32,227 bases of DNA from a bacterium. GTDB lineage: Bacteria; Actinomycetota; Acidimicrobiia; Spongiisociales; UBA5794. A model generated the notes under the pieces. It worked only from the letters and a program-made list of their open reading frames with translations. It made no database searches and was not told where the DNA came from. The position numbers were made by a program, and so were the translations under genes. The stretch lies in the NCBI GenBank assembly GCA_024228555.1, contig JAAETI010000335.1, positions 1 through 32,227 on the forward strand, written 5' to 3'. Every line of letters starts with the position of its first letter. The stretch's first letter is position 1. This document shows, piece by piece, positions 16,094 through 23,655 of this stretch.

Positions 16094-16118
16094 CACAATC
16101 ACCCCTCACCGAAAGAGG
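16094..16118 (+). promoter_or_regulatory. Promoter and Shine-Dalgarno of the Bax-inhibitor gene
   Basis: CACAAT (16094-16099, within TGGCACAAT) is a plausible -10, and AAAGAGG (16112-16118) is a Shine-Dalgarno 6 nt before ATG 16125. This contrasts with the leaderless layout of many neighbours. Confidence 0.4.
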
Positions 16119-16124
16119 TATCTG

Positions 16125-16853
16125 ATGGCCAACCCCGTCCTCACCAGAGGATTCGAAAAACAGCAAGGACCGATCGTCGACGCTGACGAGCGAATGACGC
16201 TTGGTGGAGTCGGCCGTTCCACCTTCATCCTGTTCGCGATATTCCTTCCTGCTGCCGTCTGGGGCTGGTCCCAAGTCACCCTGGAGAGCTTCCCGACATG
16301 GACCATCGGAGCGATTATCTTCGGCTTCGTCGCCGTGATCGCCGGTGCGGTGAAACCACGATGGACACCAGTCATCGGACCCATCTACGCCGTCATCGAG
16401 GGTGCGTTGGTGGGGGCGATCTCCAATGTGTACCAAAACGCATATGGGGAAGGCATCGTCACCAACGCCATCTTGGCCACGTTCGTCACGGTCTTGGTGA
16501 TGGTCGTGCTGTACGTGACGAGGACGATTCGGGTGACCGATCGGATGCGCTCGATTGTGGTCGGGGCCACCGCCGCGATCTTCGTCTTCTACCTGGCGAC
16601 GTTTGCGCTGTCCTTCCTCGGAGTGAACATGCCATTGGTGTGGGATGCAGGCCCGTTCGGAATTCTCTTCAGCCTCGCCGTCATCGCACTCGCCGCATTC
16701 AACCTGTTGATCGACTTCGACCTGATCGAACGCGGCGTCGCCGCGGGGGCTCCCCGCTGGATGAACTGGTACGCCGCATTCGGCCTAGTCGTGACCATCG
16801 TTTGGCTCTACCTCGAAATCCTGCGACTGCTCGGCAAGCTGCAACGGCGCTAG
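16125..16853 (+). CDS. Bax inhibitor-1/YccA-family membrane protein
   Basis: This 242-residue protein begins MANPVLTRGF, the typical start of the actinobacterial BaxI_1 group. A polar N-terminus (1-32) is followed by about seven hydrophobic segments (roughly 33-53, 58-76, 83-100, 108-128, 139-160, 168-192, 206-232). The conserved loop FNLLIDFDLIERGVAAGAP between the last two segments is a family signature and contains the Asp residues linked to pH-sensitive Ca2+ leak in bacterial BsYetJ-like proteins. The bacterial role is poorly understood. The gene is probably single, with its own promoter and a good Shine-Dalgarno. Confidence 0.88.
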   Translation: MANPVLTRGFEKQQGPIVDADERMTLGGVGRSTFILFAIFLPAAVWGWSQVTLESFPTWTIGAIIFGFVAVIAGAVKPRWTPVIGPIYAVIEGALVGAISNVYQNAYGEGIVTNAILATFVTVLVMVVLYVTRTIRVTDRMRSIVVGATAAIFVFYLATFALSFLGVNMPLVWDAGPFGILFSLAVIALAAFNLLIDFDLIERGVAAGAPRWMNWYAAFGLVVTIVWLYLEILRLLGKLQRR

Positions 16854-16970
16854 AGAAACCGGTCCTGCGTCGGGTTGGAAACGAACGTCATGTCCATTTC
16901 CCAGAACGACTTTGTGGAGACGATCTCCATCAGCACCTCCGGAATGGAAGCTAGCGATCGCCGGTCGTCG

Positions 16971-17163
16971 ATGCCTTCTTTCACAGCAATGATCTTCGAT
17001 CTCGATTGCACCCTCGTACAGAACGAAACTCAGAGCGCAGTCGTACGCACTCGCTGCCACCGAACTGTGCTGTGACGCTCTCGCTACTGCCGATGTGATC
17101 GCAGCCTTCGGAGATGTCGTGGGCCTCCCCCGGCGTGAGGTTGCCGGCTGTGGTCGCCCGTAG
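16971..17163 (+). pseudogene. Remnant of a HAD-family phosphatase, frameshifted and truncated
   Basis: The frame starting at ATG 16971 reads ...AMIFDLDCTLVQNETQSA, the N-terminal motif I of HAD hydrolases (normally DxDGTLV). After about 17040 the similarity continues one base out of register as SYALAATELCCDALATADVI and then AAFGDVVGLPRREVAGC, ending at TAG 17161-17163. The intact family has more than 200 residues, so only the first fifth or so remains. The motif Gly is changed to Cys. This stretch lies in the 349-bp gap between the Bax-inhibitor gene and the aroQ fusion. It is best read as a decayed gene left after deletion. Confidence 0.7.
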
Positions 17164-17190
17164 GTATTCGACCGACGGCGCCTGATCCAA

Positions 17191-17196
17191 TACGCT
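17191..17196 (+). promoter_or_regulatory. Leaderless-type -10 of the aroQ-hydrolase fusion gene
   Basis: TACGCT ends exactly 6 nt before ATG 17203 and no Shine-Dalgarno lies between. Confidence 0.45.
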
Positions 17197-17202
17197 CTTG
17201 TC

Positions 17203-18405
17203 ATGAAGAATGTCCTGGTCATCAACGGACCCAACCTGAATCTGCTCGGAACCCGCGAGCCCGACGTATACGGCTCGACAACCCTGAACGAACTCGACTT
17301 GCTCGTCACCGAGCACGGCGAGCGGCTGGGTGTCACTGTGACGTGTTTCCAATCGAACCACGAGGGCGAGATCATCGATCGGCTTCATACGGCTCGCGAT
17401 GCTCACGATGGCGTCATCATCAACGCCGGAGCTCTGACGCACTACAGCTACGCCATTCACGACGCGATCACGGCGACCGAACTGCCGACCGTTGAGGTAC
17501 ACATCTCGAATATCAAGACGCGAGAGCCGTGGCGCCGCGGCTCGGTGATCGGGCCTGCATGCCGGTACGCCATCTATGGACGGGGTATCGACGGCTACAA
17601 CTATGCGCTCGACTACTTGGTGAACAATGCGGAGAACCCGCCCCTCACCCTCAGCTACGGATCGGGCGGCGATCACGTTGGCGACTTGCGAGTTCCTTCA
17701 GCACCAGGACCGCACCCAGTTGCGGTCCTCATCCATGGTGGGTTCTGGCGGGACCATTGGACCCGAGACCTCATGGATGGCCTTGCCGTCGACTTGACCG
17801 CACGCGGCTGGGCCACCTGGAATCTCGAGTACCACCGGGTCGGGTCCGGTGGCGGCTGGCCCGTCACGTTGGAAGACGTTGCAGCGGGAATCGACCACCT
17901 CGCCGATCTCAGCAGCGACTACCCGCTCGACCTTTCCACAGTGGTCACAATCGGACACTCGGCTGGAGGCCACCTCGCTCTGTGGGCGGCCGCGCCACGC
18001 CACCTCTCCAACAACCTGCCGGAACTCGAGGCTCGGGTGGCTCTGCGGGCGGCAGTCGGCCTGGCCGCCATCTCCGATCTCGAAGTTGGTTTCGCCGCCA
18101 ACCTGGGTGATGGGGCAGTCGAGGAGTTCGTGCGGCGCACACCTCGCACCGGTGCTGACAGGTTTGCGGCGGCTTCCCCGCGAGACCTACTACCGATGGG
18201 CGTTCAGCAGGTCATCGTGCATGGCACCGACGACGATGCCGTGCCGGTTGCGATGAGTCGTGACTATGTGGCCGCTGCGAGAGCCGGAGGCGACGACGTG
18301 ACGTACCACGAGATTGACAGCGCCACCCACATGGACTTGATCAACCCTGACCACCCATCATGGGCAATTGTCACAGCCCAACTCGACAAAATCCGTCGCC
18401 CCTGA
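17203..18405 (+). CDS. aroQ: Fusion: type II 3-dehydroquinate dehydratase + alpha/beta-hydrolase
   Basis: This 400-residue single frame carries two complete enzymes. Residues 1-145 are AroQ: NGPNLNLLGTREPDVYG with catalytic Tyr23, FQSNHEGEIID, INAGALTHYS with Asn74 and His80, and EVHISNI with His100. This enzyme dehydrates 3-dehydroquinate in the shikimate pathway. Residues about 150-400 are an alpha/beta-hydrolase of the kynurenine-formamidase/esterase type: oxyanion-hole HGGFW (178-182), nucleophile GHSAGG (Ser253), Asp near 343-345 (HGTDDDAVP) and His376 (SATHMD). The linker is short (about 145-160), with no stop or frameshift between the parts. AroQ normally ends near residue 145, so this is a true C-terminal fusion. 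Substrate of the esterase half is unknown. It converges with the aminotransferase gene. Confidence 0.9.
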   Translation: MKNVLVINGPNLNLLGTREPDVYGSTTLNELDLLVTEHGERLGVTVTCFQSNHEGEIIDRLHTARDAHDGVIINAGALTHYSYAIHDAITATELPTVEVHISNIKTREPWRRGSVIGPACRYAIYGRGIDGYNYALDYLVNNAENPPLTLSYGSGGDHVGDLRVPSAPGPHPVAVLIHGGFWRDHWTRDLMDGLAVDLTARGWATWNLEYHRVGSGGGWPVTLEDVAAGIDHLADLSSDYPLDLSTVVTIGHSAGGHLALWAAAPRHLSNNLPELEARVALRAAVGLAAISDLEVGFAANLGDGAVEEFVRRTPRTGADRFAAASPRDLLPMGVQQVIVHGTDDDAVPVAMSRDYVAAARAGGDDVTYHEIDSATHMDLINPDHPSWAIVTAQLDKIRRP

Positions 18406-18407
18406 CT

Positions 18408-18456
18408 GTTCTTGCGTACAGCGCCGCGGTTCTAGTCGAGGAATCTACGCAAGAAC
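18408..18456. repeat. Dispersed inverted repeat, copy 2; possible bidirectional terminator
   Basis: GTTCTTGCGTA (18408-18418) and TACGCAAGAAC (18446-18456) are perfect 11-bp inverted repeats around a 27-nt loop. They lie between the convergent stops of the aroQ fusion (18405) and the aminotransferase (18472). The plus strand continues with GGTGTTTTGG, so it could end transcription, but the large loop is unusual for a terminator. Confidence 0.6.
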
Positions 18457-18471
18457 GCTCTGGTGTTTTGG

Positions 18472-19677
18472 TTAGCGGGCGAAGTCTTGGAGACGCTTGA
18501 GACCTTCGGCGAGGTCGTCGTCGGCGAGAGCAAATGAGAACCTTGCGTACCCCGGAAGACCGAATGCTTCGCCCGGCACAAAGGCCACCTGGATCTCATC
18601 GAGCACCAATTCCGCAAGCTCGAGCGTTGTCGACGCCGTCTTCCCATTCAAGTCCCTGTTGAGCATGCCGCTCATGTTGGGGAAGGCGTAGAACGCACCC
18701 TCTGGCTCCAGGCACGTGACGCCGTTGGTGTCGTTGAGCATCGAGTGCATTGTCAGCCGGCGTCGATCAAACGCATCACGCATCTGGTAGACGGAGTCCA
18801 ACGATCCTTCGACAGCAGCCAGGGCAGCACGCTGGCTGACGTTGGCGACATTCGTCGTCATATGGCCGACCAGCTTGCCGACACCCTTGGCAACGGACTC
18901 TGGTCCGATCAGCCAGCCAACCCGCCACCCGGTCATCGCATAGGTCTTGGCGACACCGTTGACGATGACGCACCGCTCGGCCAGTTCCGGAACCTCGACC
19001 GGCAAGGATGTGAACTCGGCGTCGCCGTAAACAAGGTGCTCGTAGATCTCGTCGGTCATCACCCAGATCTGGTGCTCGACCGCCCATTCACCGATGGCGC
19101 GGATCTCGGCCTTGGTATAGACGGCGCCCGTGGGGTTTGAAGGAGAAACAAAGATGAGCATTTTGGTCTTCGAGGTGCGCGCCGCCTCGAGTTGCTCGAC
19201 CGTGACCTTGTAGCCCGTCGAGTCGTCGGCATTCACATAGACCGGCGTCGCTTCTGCCAGCTTGATCGTCTCGGGATATGTGACCCAATACGGTGCCGGG
19301 AGCAGGACCTCATCACCCGGATCGAGCAATGCCTGACAGGTGAGATAGACCGCCTGCTTACCGCCGTTGGTGATGACAACCTGATTTGGCTCGGCTGAGA
19401 ACCCTGAATTCTGCAGCGTGCGTTTGGCAACGGCAGCCTTCAGCTCAGGGAGACCGACCGCCGCGCTGTACTTGTGATTCTTGGGGTCTTGGGCGGCCTC
19501 AACCGCTGCAGCAACTATGTGATCCGGCGTGGCAAAGTCAGGTTCGCCCGCGCCATAGCCAATGACCGGAGCGCCCGCCGCACGAAGCGCCTTGGCCTTC
19601 GTTGTGATGGCCACCGTGGCTGATTCTGCTACTCCAATTACACGTTGTGAGATTCCAAATGGGCTAGCCGGGCACAT
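18472..19677 (-). CDS. Aspartate aminotransferase-type class I aminotransferase
   Basis: This 401-residue protein is of the AspC Ib-subgroup length and pattern. It has substrate/PLP contacts [34 protein letters not shown] and [11 protein letters not shown], the Schiff-base lysine K244 in [16 protein letters not shown], and the C-terminal FSFA that carries the arginine binding the alpha-carboxylate (GYARFSFAL). It transfers the amino group between aspartate and 2-oxoglutarate, and related enzymes also accept other amino acids or prephenate. AAGGAG lies 9 nt before ATG 19677. It is divergent from serC with only 51 bp between starts, so the two amino-acid biosynthesis genes may share control. 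Confidence 0.88.
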   Translation of the reverse strand: MCPASPFGISQRVIGVAESATVAITTKAKALRAAGAPVIGYGAGEPDFATPDHIVAAAVEAAQDPKNHKYSAAVGLPELKAAVAKRTLQNSGFSAEPNQVVITNGGKQAVYLTCQALLDPGDEVLLPAPYWVTYPETIKLAEATPVYVNADDSTGYKVTVEQLEAARTSKTKMLIFVSPSNPTGAVYTKAEIRAIGEWAVEHQIWVMTDEIYEHLVYGDAEFTSLPVEVPELAERCVIVNGVAKTYAMTGWRVGWLIGPESVAKGVGKLVGHMTTNVANVSQRAALAAVEGSLDSVYQMRDAFDRRRLTMHSMLNDTNGVTCLEPEGAFYAFPNMSGMLNRDLNGKTASTTLELAELVLDEIQVAFVPGEAFGLPGYARFSFALADDDLAEGLKRLQDFAR

Positions 19678-19728
19678 TGATCTAGTCTCCTTCTAGAAGA
19701 TCGCAAGCACCCTAATCGGCGGTATCCA

Positions 19729-20847
19729 ATGTCCAATATCCCATCAATTGAACTCCCCTCACAACTGATCCCGGCCGATGGTCGCTTTGGATCAGGGCCT
19801 TCCAAGGTCCGCACTGAGAGCCTGCTCGAACTCGGCGTCACCGGTGCCAACTTCATGGGGACAAGTCATCGCCAGCCAGGCGTCAAGTCCGTTGTCGGGG
19901 CGATGCGGAATGGGATCAAAGAGTTGTTCTCTCTGCCCGACGGCTACGAGGTCATGTTGGGTGTCGGTGGGGCATCGTCGTTCTGGGCAAGCGCTGCATT
20001 CGGGCTCATCGAGAAGAAGAGCCAGCACCTCGACTTTGGTGTGTTCTCCGGCAAGTTCGCCAAGGTCGTCCAAGGGGCCCCTCACCTCGACGAGCCTGAA
20101 ATCATCAAGGGCGGCATGGGCACTCACCCCTTGCCAGTACCAAACCCTGAGGTCGACCTCTACGCGTTGACCCACAACGAGACGACGACCGGAGTCATGA
20201 TGCCGATCGAGCGCCCCGACGCCGCGGGCATCGTCGCCGTCGACGCCACTTCGGCAGCGGGGGGTATGGCAGTCGACCCCAATCAGTTCGATGTCTACTA
20301 CTTCTCCCCGCAGAAGGTTTTTGGTGCAGATGGCGGGTTGTGGATCGCTCTCATCTCACCCGCTGGTGCGGAACGGATCGAGAAGCTCGGCGACTCCGAT
20401 CGCTGGGTCCCACAGTTCCTGTCTCTCAAGGCGGCACTCAACAACTCCCGCAAGGACCAGACCACGAACACGCCGGCACTGTCGACGATATTCCTAGTTC
20501 GCAGCCAGGTTGACTCGATGCTCGAAATGGGCGGTCTCGACTGGGCGGTTGCCCGCTGCGCCAAGTCCTCTGAGATCGTTTACAGCTGGGCGGAGGCCTC
20601 TGACTATGCCTATCCGTTTGTGAGCAACCCTGCCGAGCGCTCCACCAACGTTGCCACGATCAATTTCAACGAGGGTGTAAGCGCCGACACCGTTTCTGCA
20701 GTGTTGCGTGAGAACGGAATCCTCGATACCGGTGGCTACCGCGCTCTGGGCGAGAACCAGCTGAGGCTTGCGATGTTCCCCAACGTCGAGCCCTCTGATC
20801 TGGAGACTCTGACCAAGGCGATCGACTACATCGTTGAGCGGTTGTAA
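19729..20847 (+). CDS. serC: Phosphoserine aminotransferase, actinobacterial type
   Basis: This 372-residue PLP enzyme converts 3-phosphohydroxypyruvate and glutamate to phosphoserine in serine synthesis. Family marks are the opening PADGRFGSGPSKVR, MGTSHRQPGVK with the phosphate-binding His-Arg, the TTTGV block in HNETTTGVMMP, VDATSAAGG, and the PLP lysine K196 in YFSPQKVFGADGGLW. This form resembles mycobacterial SerC rather than the E. coli form. No clear Shine-Dalgarno precedes ATG 19729, and the -10 is not obvious. A GC-rich hairpin follows the stop (20879-20904). No serA or serB is visible nearby. Confidence 0.93.
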   Translation: MSNIPSIELPSQLIPADGRFGSGPSKVRTESLLELGVTGANFMGTSHRQPGVKSVVGAMRNGIKELFSLPDGYEVMLGVGGASSFWASAAFGLIEKKSQHLDFGVFSGKFAKVVQGAPHLDEPEIIKGGMGTHPLPVPNPEVDLYALTHNETTTGVMMPIERPDAAGIVAVDATSAAGGMAVDPNQFDVYYFSPQKVFGADGGLWIALISPAGAERIEKLGDSDRWVPQFLSLKAALNNSRKDQTTNTPALSTIFLVRSQVDSMLEMGGLDWAVARCAKSSEIVYSWAEASDYAYPFVSNPAERSTNVATINFNEGVSADTVSAVLRENGILDTGGYRALGENQLRLAMFPNVEPSDLETLTKAIDYIVERL

Positions 20848-20878
20848 CCGCTAGGGACTGCATTCCCAGCTGGCCACT

Positions 20879-20904
20879 GCGAGCGATTTGCCGGGGGCGC
20901 TCGC
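20879..20904. terminator. Hairpin between convergent serC and ferritin genes
   Basis: GCGAGCG (20879-20885) and CGCTCGC (20898-20904) form a 7-bp GC-rich stem with a 12-nt loop, followed by TTCT. It lies between the stops at 20847 and 20911 and could serve both genes. Confidence 0.5.
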
Positions 20905-20910
20905 TTCTGG

Positions 20911-21414
20911 CTACTCGTCTTCTCCGAGTCGCGTCCCCAACTCACGGTCGAGCATGAGCAACGCATGTCCGTTGCCTTCGGTACGTTCGAGGTCATCGAT
21001 GATCTGCTGCACGGTCGCTTCTTCCTCGACCTGCTCGTTCACAAACCAATCGAGCAGTGGGTACGAAGCGAAGTCGCTGGCGTCTACCGCCTTTGAGTAG
21101 ATGCTGTTGATCGCCGCGGTAACCGTCTCCTCTGCCGCAAGCGCGGCCCGAAACACGTCGGTGACGCTATCGAAGTCCGACTGCGGCTTAGGGAGCGAGC
21201 CAAGCACAACCCTGGCGTTGCGATCGAGGAGGAACTGGTAGAACTTCATCGCATGGTCGTTCTCTTCCCCGGACTGCATCTTCATCCAATGCGCCATACC
21301 GGGCAGGCCCTCAGCCTCGAGCCAGGCGGACAGCGCTAGGTACTGATGCGCTGAGGTGAGTTCGAGATTCACCTGATCGTTGAATGCCGCTTCGAGTTCC
21401 GGATTAAGAGCCAC
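20911..21414 (-). CDS. Ferritin
   Basis: This 167-residue four-helix protein has the ferroxidase-centre residues E18 (in NLELTSAHQYLA), E51 and H54 (in SGEENDHAMKF), and further Glu in NEQVEEEATV. It lacks the internal Met that binds haem in bacterioferritin at the usual place, so it is called a ferritin. It should assemble as a 24-mer shell and store iron as ferric mineral in the cytosol. It starts with GTG at 21414, preceded by a strong GGAGG. The minus-strand TATAGG/TAGGAT near 21441-21448 is a probable -10. No Fur- or IdeR-like box was recognised. It is divergent from the YhhN gene. Confidence 0.93.
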   Translation of the reverse strand: MALNPELEAAFNDQVNLELTSAHQYLALSAWLEAEGLPGMAHWMKMQSGEENDHAMKFYQFLLDRNARVVLGSLPKPQSDFDSVTDVFRAALAAEETVTAAINSIYSKAVDASDFASYPLLDWFVNEQVEEEATVQQIIDDLERTEGNGHALLMLDRELGTRLGEDE

Positions 21415-21472
21415 GAGACCTCCAAAATGAGTGTCAGCTCATCCTATAGACGTCCCGCAAGGTTCCACGAGT

Positions 21473-21478
21473 TAACGT
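21473..21478 (+). promoter_or_regulatory. Leaderless-type -10 of the YhhN-family gene
   Basis: TAACGT ends 6 nt before GTG 21485 and no Shine-Dalgarno lies between. The divergent ferritin promoter is about 30 bp away. Confidence 0.4.
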
Positions 21479-21484
21479 GATGCC

Positions 21485-22111
21485 GTGGCGTGGGTATTCA
21501 CATTTGTCTGCATTACCGGGTTGGGGTTGCTGCTGCACGCCGAGGTGCGACTGCCTCGTCAGCGGCGTCTCCCCAAAATGGTCGCATCGACAGCATTCGT
21601 CGCGGTGGCGCTGGCGGTCGGTGCTCTCGACTCAACCTTTGGCAAGATCATGCTCGTAGCCCTTGTTCTGTCGTGGTTTGGCGACCTCTTTCTCAGCTAC
21701 GACGGTCGCACGCCATTCGTGGCCGGTCTCGTATCCTTTCTGGCCGGGCACATCGCATATGTCTTTGCTTTTGCCAACCGCGGTCTCGGCGAGCAGCTCT
21801 ATATCCCAATCCTCGCAGTGATCGTCGTCGCCCTCCCCGTTGCCGGGTGGCTGCTGCCGACGGTGCCTGGGGAGCTCAAGGCTCATGTCATCGCCTACAT
21901 GACTGTCATCTCAGTAATGGTGGCAACAGCCGTATCGACCAACGCATTCAGTGCCGACTGGCGGATCCCAGTCGGTGCAATTGCGTTTTATCTCTCCGAC
22001 ATTGGTGTGGCTCGGGAACGCTTCGCCCGGCCCGGTCTAGTCAATCGCATGGTTGGGCTACCGCTCTACTTCGGCGGACAGCTACTGCTGGCATGGGCAT
22101 CGGGCGGCTGA
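21485..22111 (+). CDS. YhhN/TMEM86-family membrane protein (lysoplasmalogenase type)
   Basis: This 208-residue protein has about eight hydrophobic segments spanning nearly its whole length. The family signature is seen in LSWFGDLFLS with a conserved Asp in the membrane, GLVSFLAGHIAYVFAF, and FYLSDIGVARERF with a second Asp. In characterised members these Asp residues form part of the active site that hydrolyses the vinyl-ether bond of lysoplasmalogens. Whether this bacterium makes plasmalogens is unknown. GTG 21485 was chosen because TAACGT ends 6 nt upstream and because the hydrophobic first helix begins immediately. It ends 2 bp from the convergent PH-like gene. Confidence 0.82.
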   Translation: MAWVFTFVCITGLGLLLHAEVRLPRQRRLPKMVASTAFVAVALAVGALDSTFGKIMLVALVLSWFGDLFLSYDGRTPFVAGLVSFLAGHIAYVFAFANRGLGEQLYIPILAVIVVALPVAGWLLPTVPGELKAHVIAYMTVISVMVATAVSTNAFSADWRIPVGAIAFYLSDIGVARERFARPGLVNRMVGLPLYFGGQLLLAWASGG

Positions 22112-22113
22112 GG

Positions 22114-22650
22114 TCAGGCAGTCGGATCGGGGGCTTCGCCGAAATGGTCCACAAACTCTTGGACAGATTGTGAGCGGGCGAATTCGTACTCGCGACGCTC
22201 TGTGCCGCGGATCACAAATCCAAGCCGCTGCGGAACCAACATCCCGGCCGCCCCGTATCTGACCGTGCTGACGTCATTGGAGTCGGTGCTCTCAACAAGA
22301 GCTGGGACGTCCGTTCCCAGTGGGCGGTCAAAGAGCATCACCCTGCGGTTGGTGAGGTGAACGGTCAAATAGGGACTCTGCATTGGCGGCGTGCTGCGAC
22401 GTGCAAGTGGCCGACCCGCCGCAAAATAGACCAGGGCAAACACACCGGTGAGAACAACCACGATTGCTATTGCACCGGTGACAAACCCCATGTTCAGCAG
22501 GCGAGGGACGGTAAGGGCAACCAGGATCCCGACAATCCCACCCAGACCCGACCAGCGAGTGAAACCCGACACGACACCCTCCAGGACTACGACGCTGGTC
22601 TCCCCCGGCTCCAAGTCATGGATCGGATCATCTGGGGCGGTGCGCGCCAT
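22114..22650 (-). CDS. Membrane protein with PH-like domain
   Basis: This 178-residue protein has a soluble start (1-28), two membrane helices (about 33-48 and 53-75) and a C-terminal domain (about 90-170). The segment YLTVHLTNRRVMLFDRP followed by short strands looks like a bacterial PH domain, which often follows membrane helices. Function is unknown. ATG 22650 is favoured over a TTG six codons upstream because GAAAGG is well spaced before it. The start lies inside the 3' end of the GNAT gene (23-bp overlap), so the two are cotranscribed. Confidence 0.75.
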   Translation of the reverse strand: MARTAPDDPIHDLEPGETSVVVLEGVVSGFTRWSGLGGIVGILVALTVPRLLNMGFVTGAIAIVVVLTGVFALVYFAAGRPLARRSTPPMQSPYLTVHLTNRRVMLFDRPLGTDVPALVESTDSNDVSTVRYGAAGMLVPQRLGFVIRGTERREYEFARSQSVQEFVDHFGEAPDPTA

Positions 22651-23101
22651 CCGGTGCCTTTCGTTCAAAGTGAGTTACCCGCAGCCCGGCAACGGGACTT
22701 GTCTCCCCGACGCTCACGAAGCCCAAAGCTTCGTAGAGACGGTGTGCGGGCTGGTTCGTCTTCCCCGTTGCGACGGTGATCGTAGCCTTCCGATCCAACG
22801 CACCCACCAGGGTTGAACCCAGTCCCTGCCGTGCTGCCTCGGGAGCCACTACCAAGCGATCGATGTCTATTTGGTCGCCGTCGGCCATATATGCCAGCGC
22901 CGCCACGATCCAACCACCGTCGCTGATGCCCAGCCACAGGAGGGGCGCGGCAACAAGATCCGCCTCCGACTCACGCAGCGGCGGGATCCCGCCAAAGCCA
23001 ATCAGATCGGCCTCCACCCGGTAAGCCGCCCGTTGCAAAGCCAATATCTGCTGAGCAACGCCCGGCTCGGTCAGATCCAATGGGTGCACCGACTTCTCCA
23101 T
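22628..23101 (-). CDS. GNAT-family N-acetyltransferase
   Basis: This 157-residue protein carries the GNAT acetyl-CoA signature: strand IDIDRLVVAPEAARQGLGSTLV with the R/QxxGxG/A pyrophosphate-binding loop (RQGLGS), then the C-terminal NQPAHRLYEALGF motif. It acetylates an amino group of an unknown acceptor. ATG 23101 is preceded by GATAAT with a 6-nt gap and no Shine-Dalgarno, so the mRNA is probably leaderless. It overlaps the downstream PH-like gene and is divergent from the SixA-like gene, with 53 bp between starts. Confidence 0.88.
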   Translation of the reverse strand: MEKSVHPLDLTEPGVAQQILALQRAAYRVEADLIGFGGIPPLRESEADLVAAPLLWLGISDGGWIVAALAYMADGDQIDIDRLVVAPEAARQGLGSTLVGALDRKATITVATGKTNQPAHRLYEALGFVSVGETSPVAGLRVTHFERKAPDGAHRPR

Positions 23102-23107
23102 CGCCGC

Positions 23108-23146
23108 ATTATCGCCCCGACCTGTGATCGCCGTGGACGGTATCGT
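23108..23146. promoter_or_regulatory. Divergent leaderless-type promoters (GNAT and SixA-like genes)
   Basis: On the minus strand GATAAT (23108-23113) ends 6 nt before ATG 23101. On the plus strand TATCGT (23141-23146) ends 8 nt before ATG 23155. No Shine-Dalgarno is visible for either gene. Confidence 0.45.
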
Positions 23147-23154
23147 GCAGCGAC

Positions 23155-23655
23155 ATGAAACGACTCATGATTCTCCGCCATGCAAAGTCGGACTGGCACG
23201 CTGGAGCCAGCTCGGATCACGCCCGACCCCTCAATCGTCGTGGCACCGCCGCCGCCATCACGATGGGGAAAGTCCTCGCCAGAATGGGCGAGACCCCGGA
23301 CCTCATCTACAGCTCGTCGGCACAGCGGGCCAAAGAGACCGCAATGCTTGCCGTCGACTCGGGGAGCTGGGACTGCGAACTTATCGAACACGACGACCTC
23401 TACGGCACATCACCATCGGGGGCACTCGAAGTCGCCGCCAACGCCCCGGACGACATCCATTCGCTCATGCTGGTCGGCCATGAACCAACCTGGAGTTACC
23501 TCATCCAAACCCTGACCGGTGCGGAGGTCGATATCAAGACCGCCACCGTCGCTGCGATCGACTTGTCTGTCTCGCGGTGGGCAGACGCCACGCGTAGCGG
23601 CGGGTCGCTGGTGTATCTGCTGCAACCTCGACTGTTCGAGCACTGGGACATCTGA
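23155..23655 (+). CDS. SixA-like histidine phosphatase
   Basis: This is a 166-residue histidine phosphatase superfamily protein. It has the phosphate-binding LRHAKSDW with R8 and catalytic H9, a second Arg in RPLNRRG, SSSAQRAKET, and the second catalytic His in LVGHEPTW. The length and the LRHAKSDW form match SixA, which dephosphorylates phosphohistidine on signalling proteins. The substrate here is unknown. Its TGA overlaps the ATG of the ThDP-enzyme gene (TGATG at 23653-23657), so the two are translationally coupled although the link in function is not obvious. Confidence 0.88.
   Translation: MKRLMILRHAKSDWHAGASSDHARPLNRRGTAAAITMGKVLARMGETPDLIYSSSAQRAKETAMLAVDSGSWDCELIEHDDLYGTSPSGALEVAANAPDDIHSLMLVGHEPTWSYLIQTLTGAEVDIKTATVAAIDLSVSRWADATRSGGSLVYLLQPRLFEHWDI

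Noticed and set aside
15666-16436. 256-codon open frame on the minus strand
   Set aside because: It is antisense to the LplA-like and Bax-inhibitor genes, which have clear family motifs. It has no recognisable domain.
16852-17010. Short minus-strand frame reading KEGIDDRRSLASIPEVLMEI and onward to a TAG
   Set aside because: About 45-50 codons, quite protein-like in codon use, but antisense to the HAD remnant and without a start signal. It may be a decayed gene tail, not enough to annotate.
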